From Emticicia fluvialis (lineage in GTDB: Bacteria; Bacteroidota; Bacteroidia; Cytophagales; Spirosomataceae), in the NCBI RefSeq assembly GCF_024793945.1, contig NZ_JANUSD010000016.1, positions 67,628 through 131,627 of the forward strand: a DNA stretch of 64,000 nt. The letters are read 5' to 3'. Position 1 is the first letter of the stretch. Each line of letters begins with the position of its first letter. This document shows, in pieces, positions 18,809 to 27,816 of this stretch. The notes below the pieces were generated by a model. It did no database searches. It had not been told where the DNA came from and was given only the letters and a program-made list of their open reading frames with translations. A program made the translations under genes and the position numbers.

Positions 18809-19804
18809 TTATTTTACAAAGCTGAAAGACAACCCGCCCAACATGTCGGGGTCGCCGTTGGTTATGTGGGCTTCGGCAAACAAGCCCAGCCGCCGGGTAA
18901 TATTGATTTTTACGCCACCCCGGCCAAAAACACTCATGCTTGATGCCGACGTGGGGCGGTCTGAGATGTCAGACGTGGTGTAGTCGTAACTATATTTTAC
19001 AGCGGCGCCTACGTAAACAGCCGCCCGCTTTTTGTTAATTCTAAACGCTTTGTTCAGGTAATAAGCCGCCCCAAGAATACCCTGAAAACCCCAGGTTTTA
19101 ATTTGATAGCCCATGTCGTCAGCCGTATTGTAGTTAGCCCCTGCACCATAAGTAATGGCAATAGACGGCGACAAAAACCAGTCGTTGATAATCATTACCG
19201 TCGGGAAGGTCATCTGGTTGATAGCATTGGCTGATACCCCCAGATACAGGCTGTTGTCGGCAAATTTGGTAAATCCTTTTTGTTTGGTTACCTCAACAGG
19301 TGCAAAGGCATACTTTGAGGCCTCAGGGCTTGATGCCCCCGCCCGGCTGGTGTCTGGCTCGGCCATCACGTCATGCGGGGCATTGTCGGCTTCCTGTTCT
19401 TTTTCTGCATTCTCTGCATCGGCCGATTTGATAATCATCACCTCGGTTTTTCCGCGTTGCCAGGGGCTTTCTACCGGTTCGGTTTTTTCCTGCATTTCGG
19501 TTTTTTCAGTCATCCGGGCGGGGGTTTCTTCTTTTATGCTGCCCCTGGCCTTTACCTCATTTCTGGCATTAATAAACTCTCTTTTACCGTTCTGATACAC
19601 AATCATAAAAACCTTGTTGCGGGCCAGGTTATAAATAGGGCCGGAGAGGTTGTCCCAGTCGCGATACTTCACGTAATCGTCGGTTATCTCAATCACTTTT
19701 GCTTTGGTTTCGGTTTTGTTTTTCTTAATGATGAGGTCCTGGGCGGTTAGCAGCAACGGCGCGCCTGCCATTGCTAACAGCAAAATAATAGTACTTTTCT
19801 TCAT
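18809..19804 (-). CDS. Outer-membrane barrel-like protein, paralogue B
   Basis: 331 aa with a signal peptide (MKKSTIILLLAMAGAPLLLTAQ). It has the same N-terminal domain as the downstream paralogue (DLIIKKNKTETKAKVIEIT...YVKYRDWDNLSGPIYNL...VFMIVYQNGKREFI). The linker is longer and Glu-rich (about residues 85-165) and a matching barrel-like C-terminal region ends GGLSFSFVK. The linker accounts for most of the length difference. The pair looks like an old tandem duplication, now separated by a hairpin. Confidence 0.7.
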   Translation of the reverse strand: MKKSTIILLLAMAGAPLLLTAQDLIIKKNKTETKAKVIEITDDYVKYRDWDNLSGPIYNLARNKVFMIVYQNGKREFINARNEVKARGSIKEETPARMTEKTEMQEKTEPVESPWQRGKTEVMIIKSADAENAEKEQEADNAPHDVMAEPDTSRAGASSPEASKYAFAPVEVTKQKGFTKFADNSLYLGVSANAINQMTFPTVMIINDWFLSPSIAITYGAGANYNTADDMGYQIKTWGFQGILGAAYYLNKAFRINKKRAAVYVGAAVKYSYDYTTSDISDRPTSASSMSVFGRGGVKINITRRLGLFAEAHITNGDPDMLGGLSFSFVK

Positions 19805-19920
19805 GGGGAACTTCGGAGTAGTTTTTCCTGATTGCGGGCGTCAGCAAACACCCGGCTTTTGATTTAATTAACTCAATGCAACAGTTTAAATTCAGCAAAC
19901 ATAAATAATTGCCCGAAGGC

Positions 19921-19944
19921 AAAAAATACCTGTACACAGGTATT
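19921..19944 (-). terminator. Intrinsic terminator of the LuxR-type gene
   Basis: Perfect 9-bp stem AATACCTGT / ACAGGTATT with a 2-nt loop, followed on the minus strand by a run of six T. It begins 8 bp beyond the stop codon of the regulator gene, giving textbook rho-independent structure. Confidence 0.85.
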
Positions 19945-19952
19945 CTGAAACG

Positions 19953-20729
19953 CTATATCCAACCCTGGTTAATTACCTTGGTAACCAGCTCAACAGGTGT
20001 TTTTACACGGGCTTTGTTCAGTATATTCTTGCGGTGGGTGTTTACGGTATGTAAACTCAAAAACAACACCCCGGCTATTTCTTTACTGCTTTTACCCTCC
20101 ACTATCATTTTCAGAATCTCCTGTTCGCGCTCTGAAAACGGATTATTGCCCCCCGGTATCAGGGAATCGCTCTGGATATTATAATAAGACGGCTCCCCGT
20201 CCATCCCAATCAGCGAAAAACACGGCACCCCCTCACTTTTAATATGCGTAATGTCCGACTGCACATCCAGTGTCCGGTAGAAATTATTCGCGTCATAATC
20301 TATCTGTATGGCCTGATGCAGCACCCGTACGTAGCGGTTATCTTTGGCACGCAGCCTGATGTCATACTGCACTTTATAATTCTTGATTTTGTCGTAAGGC
20401 AGTGTCAGAAAAAACTCGGTTATACGCTTTTCAAACTTCAGGAAATACGGCATATCGTCCGGGTGAATGATACTCATATAAAACTCCAGGCTCATTTCGT
20501 CGGGCGTATAGCCCAGCACATCAATAATGCCCTCGCTCCACAATTCTACCTCAACCTTAAAAATATTGAACACAAAATAGTGGTAATTGCCCGGCTGAAA
20601 GATATTCAGCAATTGCTTATGAAAGGCCACCTGTACCCTTAAATCGTTGAAATCAGTTGAATCCTGGTCTACAACGGTGCTCCATATTTTTCTGGCCTCC
20701 AGATAGTAATTCTCGCGAGGTTTCTCCAT
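19953..20729 (-). CDS. PAS-LuxR family transcriptional regulator
   Basis: 258 aa. A PAS fold spans about residues 45-165 (FVFNIFKVEVELWSEGIIDVLGYTPDEMS...IHPDDMPYFLKFE, with a PAC-like VRVLHQAIQIDYD). A LuxR/GerE helix-turn-helix follows at about 195-257 (FSEREQEILKMIVEGKSSKEIAGVLFLSLHTVNTHRKNI). There is no receiver domain, so activity is probably controlled by a ligand or cofactor in the PAS domain rather than by phosphorylation. Its targets are not indicated. The upstream 20730-20990 stretch is AT-rich and gene-free. Confidence 0.88.
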   Translation of the reverse strand: MEKPRENYYLEARKIWSTVVDQDSTDFNDLRVQVAFHKQLLNIFQPGNYHYFVFNIFKVEVELWSEGIIDVLGYTPDEMSLEFYMSIIHPDDMPYFLKFEKRITEFFLTLPYDKIKNYKVQYDIRLRAKDNRYVRVLHQAIQIDYDANNFYRTLDVQSDITHIKSEGVPCFSLIGMDGEPSYYNIQSDSLIPGGNNPFSEREQEILKMIVEGKSSKEIAGVLFLSLHTVNTHRKNILNKARVKTPVELVTKVINQGWI

Positions 20730-21143
20730 TATTATTTAGAATGAACAGTTTTTGTCTTTTTACACCCCACATACAGCAAACATCATACAAGATTTTATGC
20801 AGGGCATACCAAGTTATTTTCTAAAAGTCCAATGCATCTGAACACAGAAAACAAGGTAATTTCAAACGCACCTTTCAGGTTGGCTAATATAAAATACTGT
20901 TATTTGAAACAGCAGATGAGAGGCTGGTAATATCTTCTCTCAATAGGTCAGACACAAAGTTTTTGATTTAATCTAAGGCAGTTATCCTTTACTTTTTGTA
21001 ATTAACCGTAATAATAAGCAGAAATAGCCACATTGAAAAGCAGCCGATGCGTTTTTTCTTAAAACTCATCATTTTTGGTGATAAAACCTGCAAAAAACAG
21101 CCCTGCAGACCCGCCCGGCAGCATTTGGCGGCAAGAGGTATAG

Positions 21144-21188
21144 CAAAAAACCAGAAACCCTGCGCAGGCGCATGGCAGCGGTTTCTGG
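21144..21188 (-). terminator. Intrinsic terminator after SRPBCC gene
   Basis: Stem CCAGAAACC / GGTTTCTGG with further pairing of the internal CTGC/GCAG, followed on the minus strand by TTTTTTGC. It lies about 50 bp after the stop of the gene ending at 21238. The surrounding gap 20730-21237 shows no other gene or structure I can support. Confidence 0.75.
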
Positions 21189-21237
21189 TAGGTAGAAAAT
21201 TAGGCATAACCGGCAGGATTTGTAACACCCGGCCGGC

Positions 21238-21723
21238 TCAGGGTCTGGCAGTTTTTTCTTTAATGGCGCTCTCAAGCACATTCGGGTTGCCTTTGCCGGT
21301 GTTGATGTAAGGCACCAGGCTATGCAGCAGGTATTGCCGCCAGCCGCCGTAGCAATCGGTGTAGCACTCGCTTTGCGGCGTTAGCCCCTCATGCGTAAAG
21401 CTGATAACGGTATGGTCGCCCTCGGCCGAAAGGCTAAACACCACCTTTGTGCCTGTCCATTCATTTTTTTGTTCCAGAAAACTCAGGTGGCTGTCGGTAA
21501 TCAGCCATACTATTTTTTGACCCGGCAGCAGCTCTGCCAGTTTTTGTTTTGAATAATGCACGTCTGCAAACCGAACCTCGAACTCATCGCCCAACTGAGA
21601 CGAGCTTCCGCTGAAATCGTCAGACCACCACTGGCGCACCTCATTGATAGCCTGAAAGGTTTCCTGCGGTGGCTTGTTTACCACCAGCCTGAACGCCATG
21701 TTATTGTTTTCCATCATAGCCAA
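21238..21723 (-). CDS. SRPBCC / AHSA1-like domain protein
   Basis: 161 aa and soluble. It has the START-like hydrophobic-pocket pattern of the AHSA1/SRPBCC group: an opening strand [55 protein letters not shown], then [23 protein letters not shown] and a long C-terminal helix beginning [17 protein letters not shown]. Members bind small hydrophobic ligands or modulate stress responses, and no specific function can be assigned. The likely start is M1 or M4 (MAMMENNN). Confidence 0.8.
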   Translation of the reverse strand: MAMMENNNMAFRLVVNKPPQETFQAINEVRQWWSDDFSGSSSQLGDEFEVRFADVHYSKQKLAELLPGQKIVWLITDSHLSFLEQKNEWTGTKVVFSLSAEGDHTVISFTHEGLTPQSECYTDCYGGWRQYLLHSLVPYINTGKGNPNVLESAIKEKTARP

Positions 21724-21996
21724 TTTTGTTAGTATGCTACAAAGTTAATACCCTTTTAAGCCAAAACAGGGGTGCAAAACAGACATAAATAAGGGCTGAA
21801 CAAGACAAATCGCGCCTGTCTCTCTGCGCATTACCTCAGCGTGCCGGCTTATACCCGGCAGGTCTTCATAGCATTTTAATACAGCATCTGCCGCTGTATT
21901 TCCGTTATGGTCATATATTGGTACACTTATTTTTGCTTTGTTTTTACAAAAAAACAGGCAGATACCCCGTGCCGCTATTGCTGAAAAATCGCACAC

Positions 21997-22785
21997 ATGA
22001 ACGTACAATCTTATCTGAAACGCATCAACTTCCGGGCGGCCCCTGCGGCCAGCCTCTCCGTGCTCAGGCAACTACACCGGGCGCACGTGTTTCATGTTCC
22101 TTTCGAGAACCTCGACGTGCAACTGGGCGTACCCATCCGCCTGCACCTTCCTGCTATCTACAACAAAGTAGTAACAGGCCGCCGAGGCGGTTACTGCTAC
22201 GAGCTGAACACCCTCTTTAACGAGTTGCTGCAAAAACTGGGCTTTGATACACAGCTTATATCAGCACGCATCTTGCATAACAAGCAGCCCGGCCCGCCAT
22301 TTGACCACATGGCCCTTGTAGCCAATCTGGGTACCCGGTGGCTGATGGACGTAGGCTATGGCGATTTGTTTCTGGAACCACTGGAGCTAAAACCAGACGT
22401 GGTGCAGACCGACGGCTCCGGTTACTTTATGATTCGCCGGGCTGAGGATGGAGACTTCAGCCTCTGGATGTCGGCCACGGGTGTTAGTTATGAAGAAAAA
22501 TACAGGTTCAGCCTGCAAGCGGCGCGGCTGGAAGAATTTGAAGCGCAGAACTTCCGGAAACAGACCTCGCCCGACTCTCATTTTGTAAAAAACCTGATTT
22601 GCACCCTGCCACTGCCTCAAGGCCGCAAAACGCTCTTCAACCATCGGTTTTTGCAGCGTACCGGAAACGAACGCAAAATGGAAACATTTGACAACACCGC
22701 AGACCTGCTTCAATGCCTGAAAACCGAGTTTGGTATTGAAACTTGTGGCGCGAACTTGCAGTTCGCAGCTTTGCAGGCGTTGTAA
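21997..22785 (+). CDS. nat: Arylamine N-acetyltransferase
   Basis: 262 aa. The catalytic triad is visible: Cys67 in RRGGYCYELN, His104 in FDHMALV and Asp118 in LMDVGYG. The N-terminal YLKRINF and HVPFENLDVQLG motifs and the family length (about 260-280) also fit. The enzyme transfers acetyl from acetyl-CoA through the cysteine to arylamines, hydrazines or related amines. Some homologues act as acyl- or amide-forming enzymes in natural-product pathways. It is convergent with the ATP-grasp gene at 22812, only 26 bp away. Joint function with that locus is possible but not shown. Confidence 0.9.
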   Translation: MNVQSYLKRINFRAAPAASLSVLRQLHRAHVFHVPFENLDVQLGVPIRLHLPAIYNKVVTGRRGGYCYELNTLFNELLQKLGFDTQLISARILHNKQPGPPFDHMALVANLGTRWLMDVGYGDLFLEPLELKPDVVQTDGSGYFMIRRAEDGDFSLWMSATGVSYEEKYRFSLQAARLEEFEAQNFRKQTSPDSHFVKNLICTLPLPQGRKTLFNHRFLQRTGNERKMETFDNTADLLQCLKTEFGIETCGANLQFAALQAL

Positions 22786-22811
22786 AACCTTCCTGCCATT
22801 GGCCCGCGGGT

Positions 22812-23786
22812 TTAAGACATGGTTCTTCTTTCTGGCGGAATAAAGGTTTTGGTGGCGGCCGGTTCGCGGCGGAAAGGCGCGAGCTGGTCGGGAGTCTGGC
22901 TCAGGAAATCAAACAAAGCCATTGAAATGGCGTAATTCATCTTGGTATCAAAAAAATTGTAGCCGGGGGTGTTGTTAATTTCAAGCATCACCCATTCGCC
23001 GGTGGGTGTTACCTTAAAATCTATGCCTGCAAAGAGCAGTTCTTCTTCGCGGCAGTAATCAATACATTTTTTCAGTAAGTCTGGTGGAATGTCTACCCTT
23101 TGGTATTGATTGCCCGAGGTATTGTAACGGTAGTCTACATTGGGCGACTCTATCTTAAGCGCCAGTGGCTGGCTGCCCAGCAGATGCAGGCGTACATCAT
23201 ACCCCCTGATGTGCCGCTGAAACAGCGACGGCACATGGTTAAGCTGATACAACTCGGCATAGAGTTTTTCGTCCAGTTCTACAGCTCTGGTTCTGATAGA
23301 TGACGTACCCTTCGAAATCCAGTCGCCGTTGGGTTGCATTACATGCTTTGCCCGGGTGCCAGACCCGAAAATGTACGTTTCAGGCACAGAGAAACCGTAG
23401 GCCTGCAGCTTGGTTACATGGTGCAGCTTGGTGTAGTTTGAATTACCCGCGCAAGGCCGGTTAACCACCACCTTGTCGCAGAATTCGAGGTAATTATGCA
23501 TCAGAAAAATAAAATTGACCATCCTCAGCACATGAGCTTTGTCGGCAGGCGTCTGATACAAACACCGCGCATAAATAGCGTGGTAATTGGCAAAGTCAAA
23601 TTGGCGGTCGTCTATTTTCACCAGCAGGTCATCGGCGTCGTAAGACACCTGCACATCTGTGGCGGTTTCAACGTCTGACAGGTTCAGAAAATGATACTTA
23701 TCGGCATCTGCCTGTTTTTGTTCGGCCAGCACTTTTACAAAATGCTCAATGGCTTTTTCGTTATGATACCCTATTATTAAAAACAT
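22812..23786 (-). CDS. ATP-grasp ligase, RimK/graspetide-synthetase-like
   Basis: 324 aa. The N-terminal ~100 residues are a pre-ATP-grasp domain (MFLIIGYHNEKAIEHFV...FDFANYHAIYARCLY). The ATP-grasp fold follows: VVNRPCAGNSNYTKLHHVTKLQAYGFSVPET near 120-150, WISKGTSSIRTR near 175, FQRHIRGYDVRLHLLG near 205, and the Mg-binding FAGIDFKVTPTGEWVMLEINNTPGYNFF near 262-288. This arrangement matches MvdD/MvdC-type macrocycle synthetases and RimK-like ligases, which activate a carboxylate as acyl-phosphate and form an amide or ester on a peptide or protein. It starts 2 bp after the 233-aa gene, so the two are coupled. The substrate is unknown; see the KDAAD-tail proteins upstream. Confidence 0.8.
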   Translation of the reverse strand: MFLIIGYHNEKAIEHFVKVLAEQKQADADKYHFLNLSDVETATDVQVSYDADDLLVKIDDRQFDFANYHAIYARCLYQTPADKAHVLRMVNFIFLMHNYLEFCDKVVVNRPCAGNSNYTKLHHVTKLQAYGFSVPETYIFGSGTRAKHVMQPNGDWISKGTSSIRTRAVELDEKLYAELYQLNHVPSLFQRHIRGYDVRLHLLGSQPLALKIESPNVDYRYNTSGNQYQRVDIPPDLLKKCIDYCREEELLFAGIDFKVTPTGEWVMLEINNTPGYNFFDTKMNYAISMALFDFLSQTPDQLAPFRREPAATKTFIPPERRTMS

Positions 23787-23788
23787 AA

Positions 23789-24490
23789 TCAGATTATTTC
23801 CTTTAATGCCCCGGCCAATATTCCGGAACTGACGTGCGCAAAACTTTCACTGATATTCAATACACACAGGTTGCCGTCTGTTACCACACAGCTTACGGTC
23901 AGTATGTCCAGCCCGCGTTGCCACATGGCTTTCCGGGTTTTTAAAATAAGCTCTTCGGCATGGCTGATAATCGGGCTGAAAACATCATTGTCCGGATAAA
24001 CCCTATACCCCGTACGTGTAAGCAGCAGGTGAACCTGATACAGCGTTTTATCTGGCAGGGCCTGCGGCAGATTAAAAAGCGACGGGTGCAACTGCCAGCC
24101 CAGGCTTCTGAACAGAAACACCAGAAAATACCTGTTGGTAATGCTCAGGCTCATGTTCAGCACCCCGGCGTTAATCAGTTTATCGGTGTAGTTTTGCAGG
24201 GCAGATATCACCGAGGCATCCATCTCGCAATACTCAAACGTATGGGTTTTGTTGCTGGCTACGGCATTGCCGATTTCGGGTACCGAGGGTGTGTTGATAA
24301 AAAAAATCCTGTCGAACCGGCTGATGTTCCAGTTGAAAAACCTGATGTCGGTTTTACCATTGCTGTTCAGTTCAACAATACTGATATGCTCATGCCGGTG
24401 CACATCACAATAGTTAAGCCCCAGTTGCTCAAAGGCCTGCTTCACCTCTATGCCATCGGTGGCATTGCGCCGTATTAACAATACATTCAT
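23789..24490 (-). CDS. ATP-grasp-partner protein, apparently degenerate
   Basis: 233 aa. The N-terminal ~95 residues resemble a pre-ATP-grasp domain (MNVLLIRRNATDGIEVKQAFEQLGLNY...FDRIFFINTPSVPEIGNAVAS). A further ~35 residues mirror the helical lead-in of the adjacent 324-aa enzyme (YTDKLINAGVLNMSLSITNRYFLVFLFRSLGW). The C-terminal segment is much shorter than a full ATP-grasp domain and lacks the expected nucleotide Lys and DxN/ExN metal motifs. It may be a catalytically dead partner or a leader-binding subunit, paralogous to the downstream enzyme. The 2-bp spacing indicates an operon. It lies just downstream of a KDAAD-tail protein gene but beyond a terminator. Confidence 0.6.
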   Translation of the reverse strand: MNVLLIRRNATDGIEVKQAFEQLGLNYCDVHRHEHISIVELNSNGKTDIRFFNWNISRFDRIFFINTPSVPEIGNAVASNKTHTFEYCEMDASVISALQNYTDKLINAGVLNMSLSITNRYFLVFLFRSLGWQLHPSLFNLPQALPDKTLYQVHLLLTRTGYRVYPDNDVFSPIISHAEELILKTRKAMWQRGLDILTVSCVVTDGNLCVLNISESFAHVSSGILAGALKEII

Positions 24491-24550
24491 CTTTATTACC
24501 TGCGGTTTTAGGTGTCAATAGCCCTTGTGTTGGTATGGGTTGACGTTTAA

Positions 24551-24585
24551 AAAACCGGCCGGTACCCAAGCTGAGTACCGACCGG
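24551..24585 (-). terminator. Intrinsic terminator after KDAAD protein A
   Basis: Stem CCGGCCGGTAC / GTACCGACCGG with one mismatch and a 9-nt loop, followed on the minus strand by TTTTTT. It starts 8 bp after the stop of the gene ending at 24593 and so partly separates protein A from the ATP-grasp pair. Confidence 0.82.
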
Positions 24586-24592
24586 AAATACA

Positions 24593-25675
24593 TTAAATTT
24601 TAAAAATACCGTCTATGGCATTTTTTGTGGCATCGGCCGCATCTTTGGCCGCGTTATCTGCCGAGTTCTTGGCCGAATCAGTGGCGTCTTTGGCTGCATC
24701 TGTGGCATCTTTGGCTGCCTTGGCTGCTTCGTCAGCCGCATCTTTGGCGCCATCGGCAGCATCTTTGGCCGCATCTTCTGTGGCTTTTATTCCTTCGTCG
24801 GCGGCATCTTTGGTGGCGTCGGTGGCATCTTTGGCCGTATCGGTTGTTGCCTTAAGGGCATCGTCTGCCGCATCTTTGGTGGCGTCGGCGGCATCTTTGG
24901 CTGCCTGTACGGCATCGTTATAAATATCAACGGTGGTGTCTGCCACATCTTTGGCTGCCTCTTCGGTGGCAATAATGGCGTCTGTCAGCCAGTTGGTTGG
25001 GGGCTGGTCTGCCGTGGTACCCATAAAGTTATAATCAATGGGCTGTGTGCTGCCATTCCATTTCTGCCCTATAAATATTAAATAGGGGTCTGCCACGCTG
25101 AAACTGATAATGGCGTTCTGGTCATTACCGCCGGTCTCAAACCACGAAACCTGAGAGGTTTGGGTAGTGGTGCCGTCTGAAAGCGTGCTGGTAAGTACCA
25201 GATACACATAATTGTTGATGTTTTTCGACTTATAGGTAATCGTTGGGCTGCTCACGGTCAGGGTGTCGTCTTGCTGATCCAGGCTTGTACCTACATAAGT
25301 ATTGTATTTGGCGTTCCAGGCCGACACATCGGTGCTTTGTGTGGCATACATACCTGTAAAATTATTGGCCGACGGCAGCGCGGCAGTACCCGCAGCATAT
25401 TTGCCGGTGGCTATCAGGCTGGCGGGCTGAAAATAAAACTTAAGCGCAGCAGACGATGCGTTGCCATCAGCAGCCTGCCAGCTGGCATCAATTACCACTA
25501 TTTCATCAGCTGATGTTTCGGTTAAAAACACCGGATTTTTGATGGTTTCGCCGTTCACCACAATGCTGAAACTAACAAAGTCAACCATCAGGTAAGGGCC
25601 GCTGTAGTAGACTTTGGTTTCTAAATTTTGTAAATAAGTAATAAAATTGGCTTTGATTGAGGTATTAATTGCCAT
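24593..25675 (-). CDS. KDAAD-tail protein A
   Basis: 360 aa with no signal peptide. Residues 1 to about 225 are a beta-rich domain (VYYSGPYLMVDFVSFSIVVNG..., ASWQAADGNASSAALKFYF, TYKSKNINNYVYLVLTS, YNFMG...PPTNWLTD) shared with the gene at 25931-27019. Residues of about 230-355 are a long amphipathic helical tail built from KDAADAT/KDATDAA-like units, very rich in Ala, Asp, Lys and Thr, resembling LEA/apolipoprotein-type repeats. The N-domain is not one I can name. It is probably cytoplasmic or released without a Sec signal. A conserved element about 108 bp upstream is shared with its paralogue. Confidence 0.75.
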   Translation of the reverse strand: MAINTSIKANFITYLQNLETKVYYSGPYLMVDFVSFSIVVNGETIKNPVFLTETSADEIVVIDASWQAADGNASSAALKFYFQPASLIATGKYAAGTAALPSANNFTGMYATQSTDVSAWNAKYNTYVGTSLDQQDDTLTVSSPTITYKSKNINNYVYLVLTSTLSDGTTTQTSQVSWFETGGNDQNAIISFSVADPYLIFIGQKWNGSTQPIDYNFMGTTADQPPTNWLTDAIIATEEAAKDVADTTVDIYNDAVQAAKDAADATKDAADDALKATTDTAKDATDATKDAADEGIKATEDAAKDAADGAKDAADEAAKAAKDATDAAKDATDSAKNSADNAAKDAADATKNAIDGIFKI

Positions 25676-25782
25676 GGCTTTAAATGTTTAATTGTTTATA
25701 ATAATTGAATTGAATGTTGCGCTACCAAATAAAAATTACCACTAAAAGCATAGGGCTTAATGGGTAATGAGCAGAAATACGC

Positions 25783-25803
25783 AAGCAGTTGACGTAAGCA
25801 AAA
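25783..25803 (-). promoter_or_regulatory. Conserved upstream element of protein A
   Basis: On the plus strand it reads AAGCAGTTGAC, four variable bases, then GCAAAA. The same pattern with identical spacing occurs at 27130-27150, about 111 bp upstream of the paralogous gene. Here it is about 108 bp from the start codon. It is a candidate regulator site or upstream promoter element. Confidence 0.5.
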
Positions 25804-25893
25804 GCGCTTTCTTGTGTATTAGCCCGGCAATGCGGCGGCCTTTAGCTGCCCGTATTACCATGGCTCAATAAAAAACGGGTTTAAAGAGGTATC

Positions 25894-25922
25894 AGGCCGA
25901 TGCGCTTAACGAGCATCGGCCT
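25894..25922. terminator. Hairpin after KDAAD protein B
   Basis: Perfect 10-bp stem AGGCCGATGC / GCATCGGCCT with a 9-nt loop, 8 bp past the stop of the gene ending at 25931. The T-run on the minus strand is weak, so termination efficiency is uncertain. Confidence 0.65.
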
Positions 25923-25930
25923 TTATCTAA

Positions 25931-27019
25931 TTAAATTTTTGGTATTTTGGGTACTTTAGGTATGGGTGGCGGCGGCGGTATTGGAATACTGTCAGCCGCA
26001 TTTTTAGCTGCATCGGCGGCATCTTTGGCGGCTTTTTCAGCTGCGTCAGCCGCATCCTTGGCAGCATCAGTAGATGCTTTTATGGCTGCATCGGCGGCAT
26101 CTTTAGCCGCATCTGTCGATGCCTTTATGGCTGCATCGGTAGCATCCTTGGCAGTATCGGTGGCATCTTTGGCAGCATCGGTGGTGGCTTTAACGGCATC
26201 ATCAGCCGCATTTTTGGCGGTATCGGTGGCCACTTTGGCTGCATTCCGGGCATCGTTGTAGGCGTCAACGGCGGTGTCCGTTACCTCTTTAGCGGCGTAT
26301 TCAGCCTCAAGAATAAGATCACTCATCCAGTTGGAAGGGAGTTCCTGCGCAATTGAACCCGAAAAGTTGTATTCCAGCGGTTGTACATGGCCCGTCCAGG
26401 TCTGCCCGACAAATGAATTACCGTATTCAGTGCTTACGTAATAAAGATACGCGTTCTGCTTGTTATCGCCCGACTGAAACCACCAGGTCTGGTAGGTAGT
26501 GGTAGTAACGCCTTCGTCGTCGGTAAAGACCTGCGACAAATAAACGTGATTAAGGATGGTCTTAGACTTGTATCCCATGCCCGGGCCTTCTATCACCAGC
26601 ACATCATCTGCCTTGTAGTCGGCGCCAATAAAAGTACTATAGGTGCCGTCCCACAGGCCAGACGGTGTTTCAGGGATGGCAATTAAGCCCGAAATATTAT
26701 CAACCTCCGGCAATGGCGCGGCTCCTACGGCGTATTTACCACCCACAACCGACAAGCCTTCCATAAAATAAAACTCCAGCGCAGCCGACGAACCATTGCC
26801 ATCGGAAGCCTGCCAGCTTACAGAAATCCAGACTAAGTCGGCAGTATCATAAACACTGGTAAAGGTGGGTTTAATAATGGCCTCACCGTTGACATAAACC
26901 TGAGCATGGCCAAAGGAAACCATCAACAATGGCCCCGGATAATAGACCTTAGTATCGGTTACTGCAAGGTCCTGAATACTGGTTGGGAAAAATGAAGCAG
27001 CTTGAATAACAATTGCCAT
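25931..27019 (-). CDS. KDAAD-tail protein B
   Basis: 362 aa, paralogous to protein A along its length (VYYPGPLLMVSFGHAQVYVNG, SWQASDGNGSSAALEFYF, LPSNWMSD). The helical tail at about 236-345 has a clear 15-residue periodicity, KDAADAAIKASTDAA repeated, then KDAADAA-type units. Unlike A it ends in a short proline-rich segment (PIPPPPPIPKVPKIPKI). There is no signal peptide or membrane segment. About 256 bp separates it from A and about 314 bp from the preceding gene, and it has its own conserved upstream element. Function unknown. Confidence 0.75.
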   Translation of the reverse strand: MAIVIQAASFFPTSIQDLAVTDTKVYYPGPLLMVSFGHAQVYVNGEAIIKPTFTSVYDTADLVWISVSWQASDGNGSSAALEFYFMEGLSVVGGKYAVGAAPLPEVDNISGLIAIPETPSGLWDGTYSTFIGADYKADDVLVIEGPGMGYKSKTILNHVYLSQVFTDDEGVTTTTYQTWWFQSGDNKQNAYLYYVSTEYGNSFVGQTWTGHVQPLEYNFSGSIAQELPSNWMSDLILEAEYAAKEVTDTAVDAYNDARNAAKVATDTAKNAADDAVKATTDAAKDATDTAKDATDAAIKASTDAAKDAADAAIKASTDAAKDAADAAEKAAKDAADAAKNAADSIPIPPPPPIPKVPKIPKI

Positions 27020-27129
27020 AACGGGTAATGTTTAGATTTTAATAATTGAACAGAAATAAGTTTTACAGCAGTGTTTGAACCATACCTCAGGAACTGTTCG
27101 GTTCCCGGTGTACATGTAAAAGCACAGCA

Positions 27130-27150
27130 AAGCAGTTGACAAGAGCAAAA
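27130..27150 (-). promoter_or_regulatory. Conserved upstream element of protein B
   Basis: AAGCAGTTGAC, four variable bases, GCAAAA on the plus strand, matching the element at 25783-25803 in sequence, spacing and distance to the start codon (about 111 bp). Confidence 0.5.
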
Positions 27151-27332
27151 ATTGTTTTCATATTAGTTTTTTGGGTATTGTTGCACAGCTAATGGTTAAC
27201 CTGCCCGCATAAAGCCACACTGGCCGGGTTATTACAGAATAAGGGCATCCTCCACCGTTTGTTTCTTTGCCGGGTATGCCGCATTTGGGGCAACGTTTAA
27301 CACCGGTATGGCTGCCCGATAGCTTTTCCGGC

Positions 27333-27780
27333 TTAGTAGCCGCCTGCATTTCTGAGTGAATCTTGCGCCTCTTTCATGGACTTCTCTAAATATTCGTTTG
27401 CATCACTCATCGCTTTTTGGGCTTCATCCAAAGCGTTTTTACGGGGCTTTGCTGGTATTGGCAGTGGTATGCCTGCATCCTGTTCGGCTGTTCTCGTGGC
27501 ATTTTCGGCTTCATCCATCGTATTTTTGCCAGGATCTCCTGCTTCATTCAGGGGGGGTGCCTGTAACATTGAGTGTTGCCCTGATCGCATTTTCGGCTTC
27601 AGCCATTGCTTGTTTTATGGCATTATCTGCTTCACTTAAGGCATTTTTACTGGCGTTTATGGATGCCCGGTTCGCATTATTAGCTTCATCCATGGCGTTT
27701 TTGACTGCATTTTCGGCTTCTTTGGCAGCGTTGTTTATCGCCTCTCTGGCTGCATTGGCAGCATTGTCGGTTTCTTTCAT
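27333..27780 (-). pseudogene. Ala/Asn/Lys-rich helical repeat protein C, frameshifted at C7
   Basis: Two overlapping frames (27544-27780 and 27333-27590) make one continuous protein of about 148 aa if a single base is lost or gained in a seven-C run (GGGGGGG on the plus strand, about 27550-27557). The composite reads MKETDNAANAAREAINNAAKEAENAV... through NVTGTPP into LNEAGDPGKNTMDEAENAT... and ends QDSLRNAGGY, with the same helical Ala/Asn/Glu/Lys character on both sides. As written, translation stops after about 78 aa. It starts 36 bp after the large protein D on the same strand, so co-transcription is likely. It could be a genuine phase-variable gene, a decayed gene or an assembly error. 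Confidence 0.6.
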
Positions 27781-27816
27781 ATAAGTAAATTTAGTTTTGT
27801 ATTGAAAATCAAATAA

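Noticed and set aside
22812..24490. Complete graspetide cluster with a small precursor peptide
   Set aside because: I found no short precursor with a typical leader and core next to the ATP-grasp pair; only the larger repeat-tail proteins are nearby, so the link stays a hypothesis.
24615..24923. Long plus-strand Ala/Ser-rich frames antisense to the KDAAD tails (also 25947-26261 and 27849-28219)
   Set aside because: They mirror the repeats on the other strand: the Lys/Asp/Ala codon pattern contains no stops in antisense. No start signal or relatives.
27158..27349. 63-aa minus-strand frame with a CPKC motif after protein C
   Set aside because: It overlaps the end of the split gene C, has no second CxxC pair and shows no consistent coding pattern.
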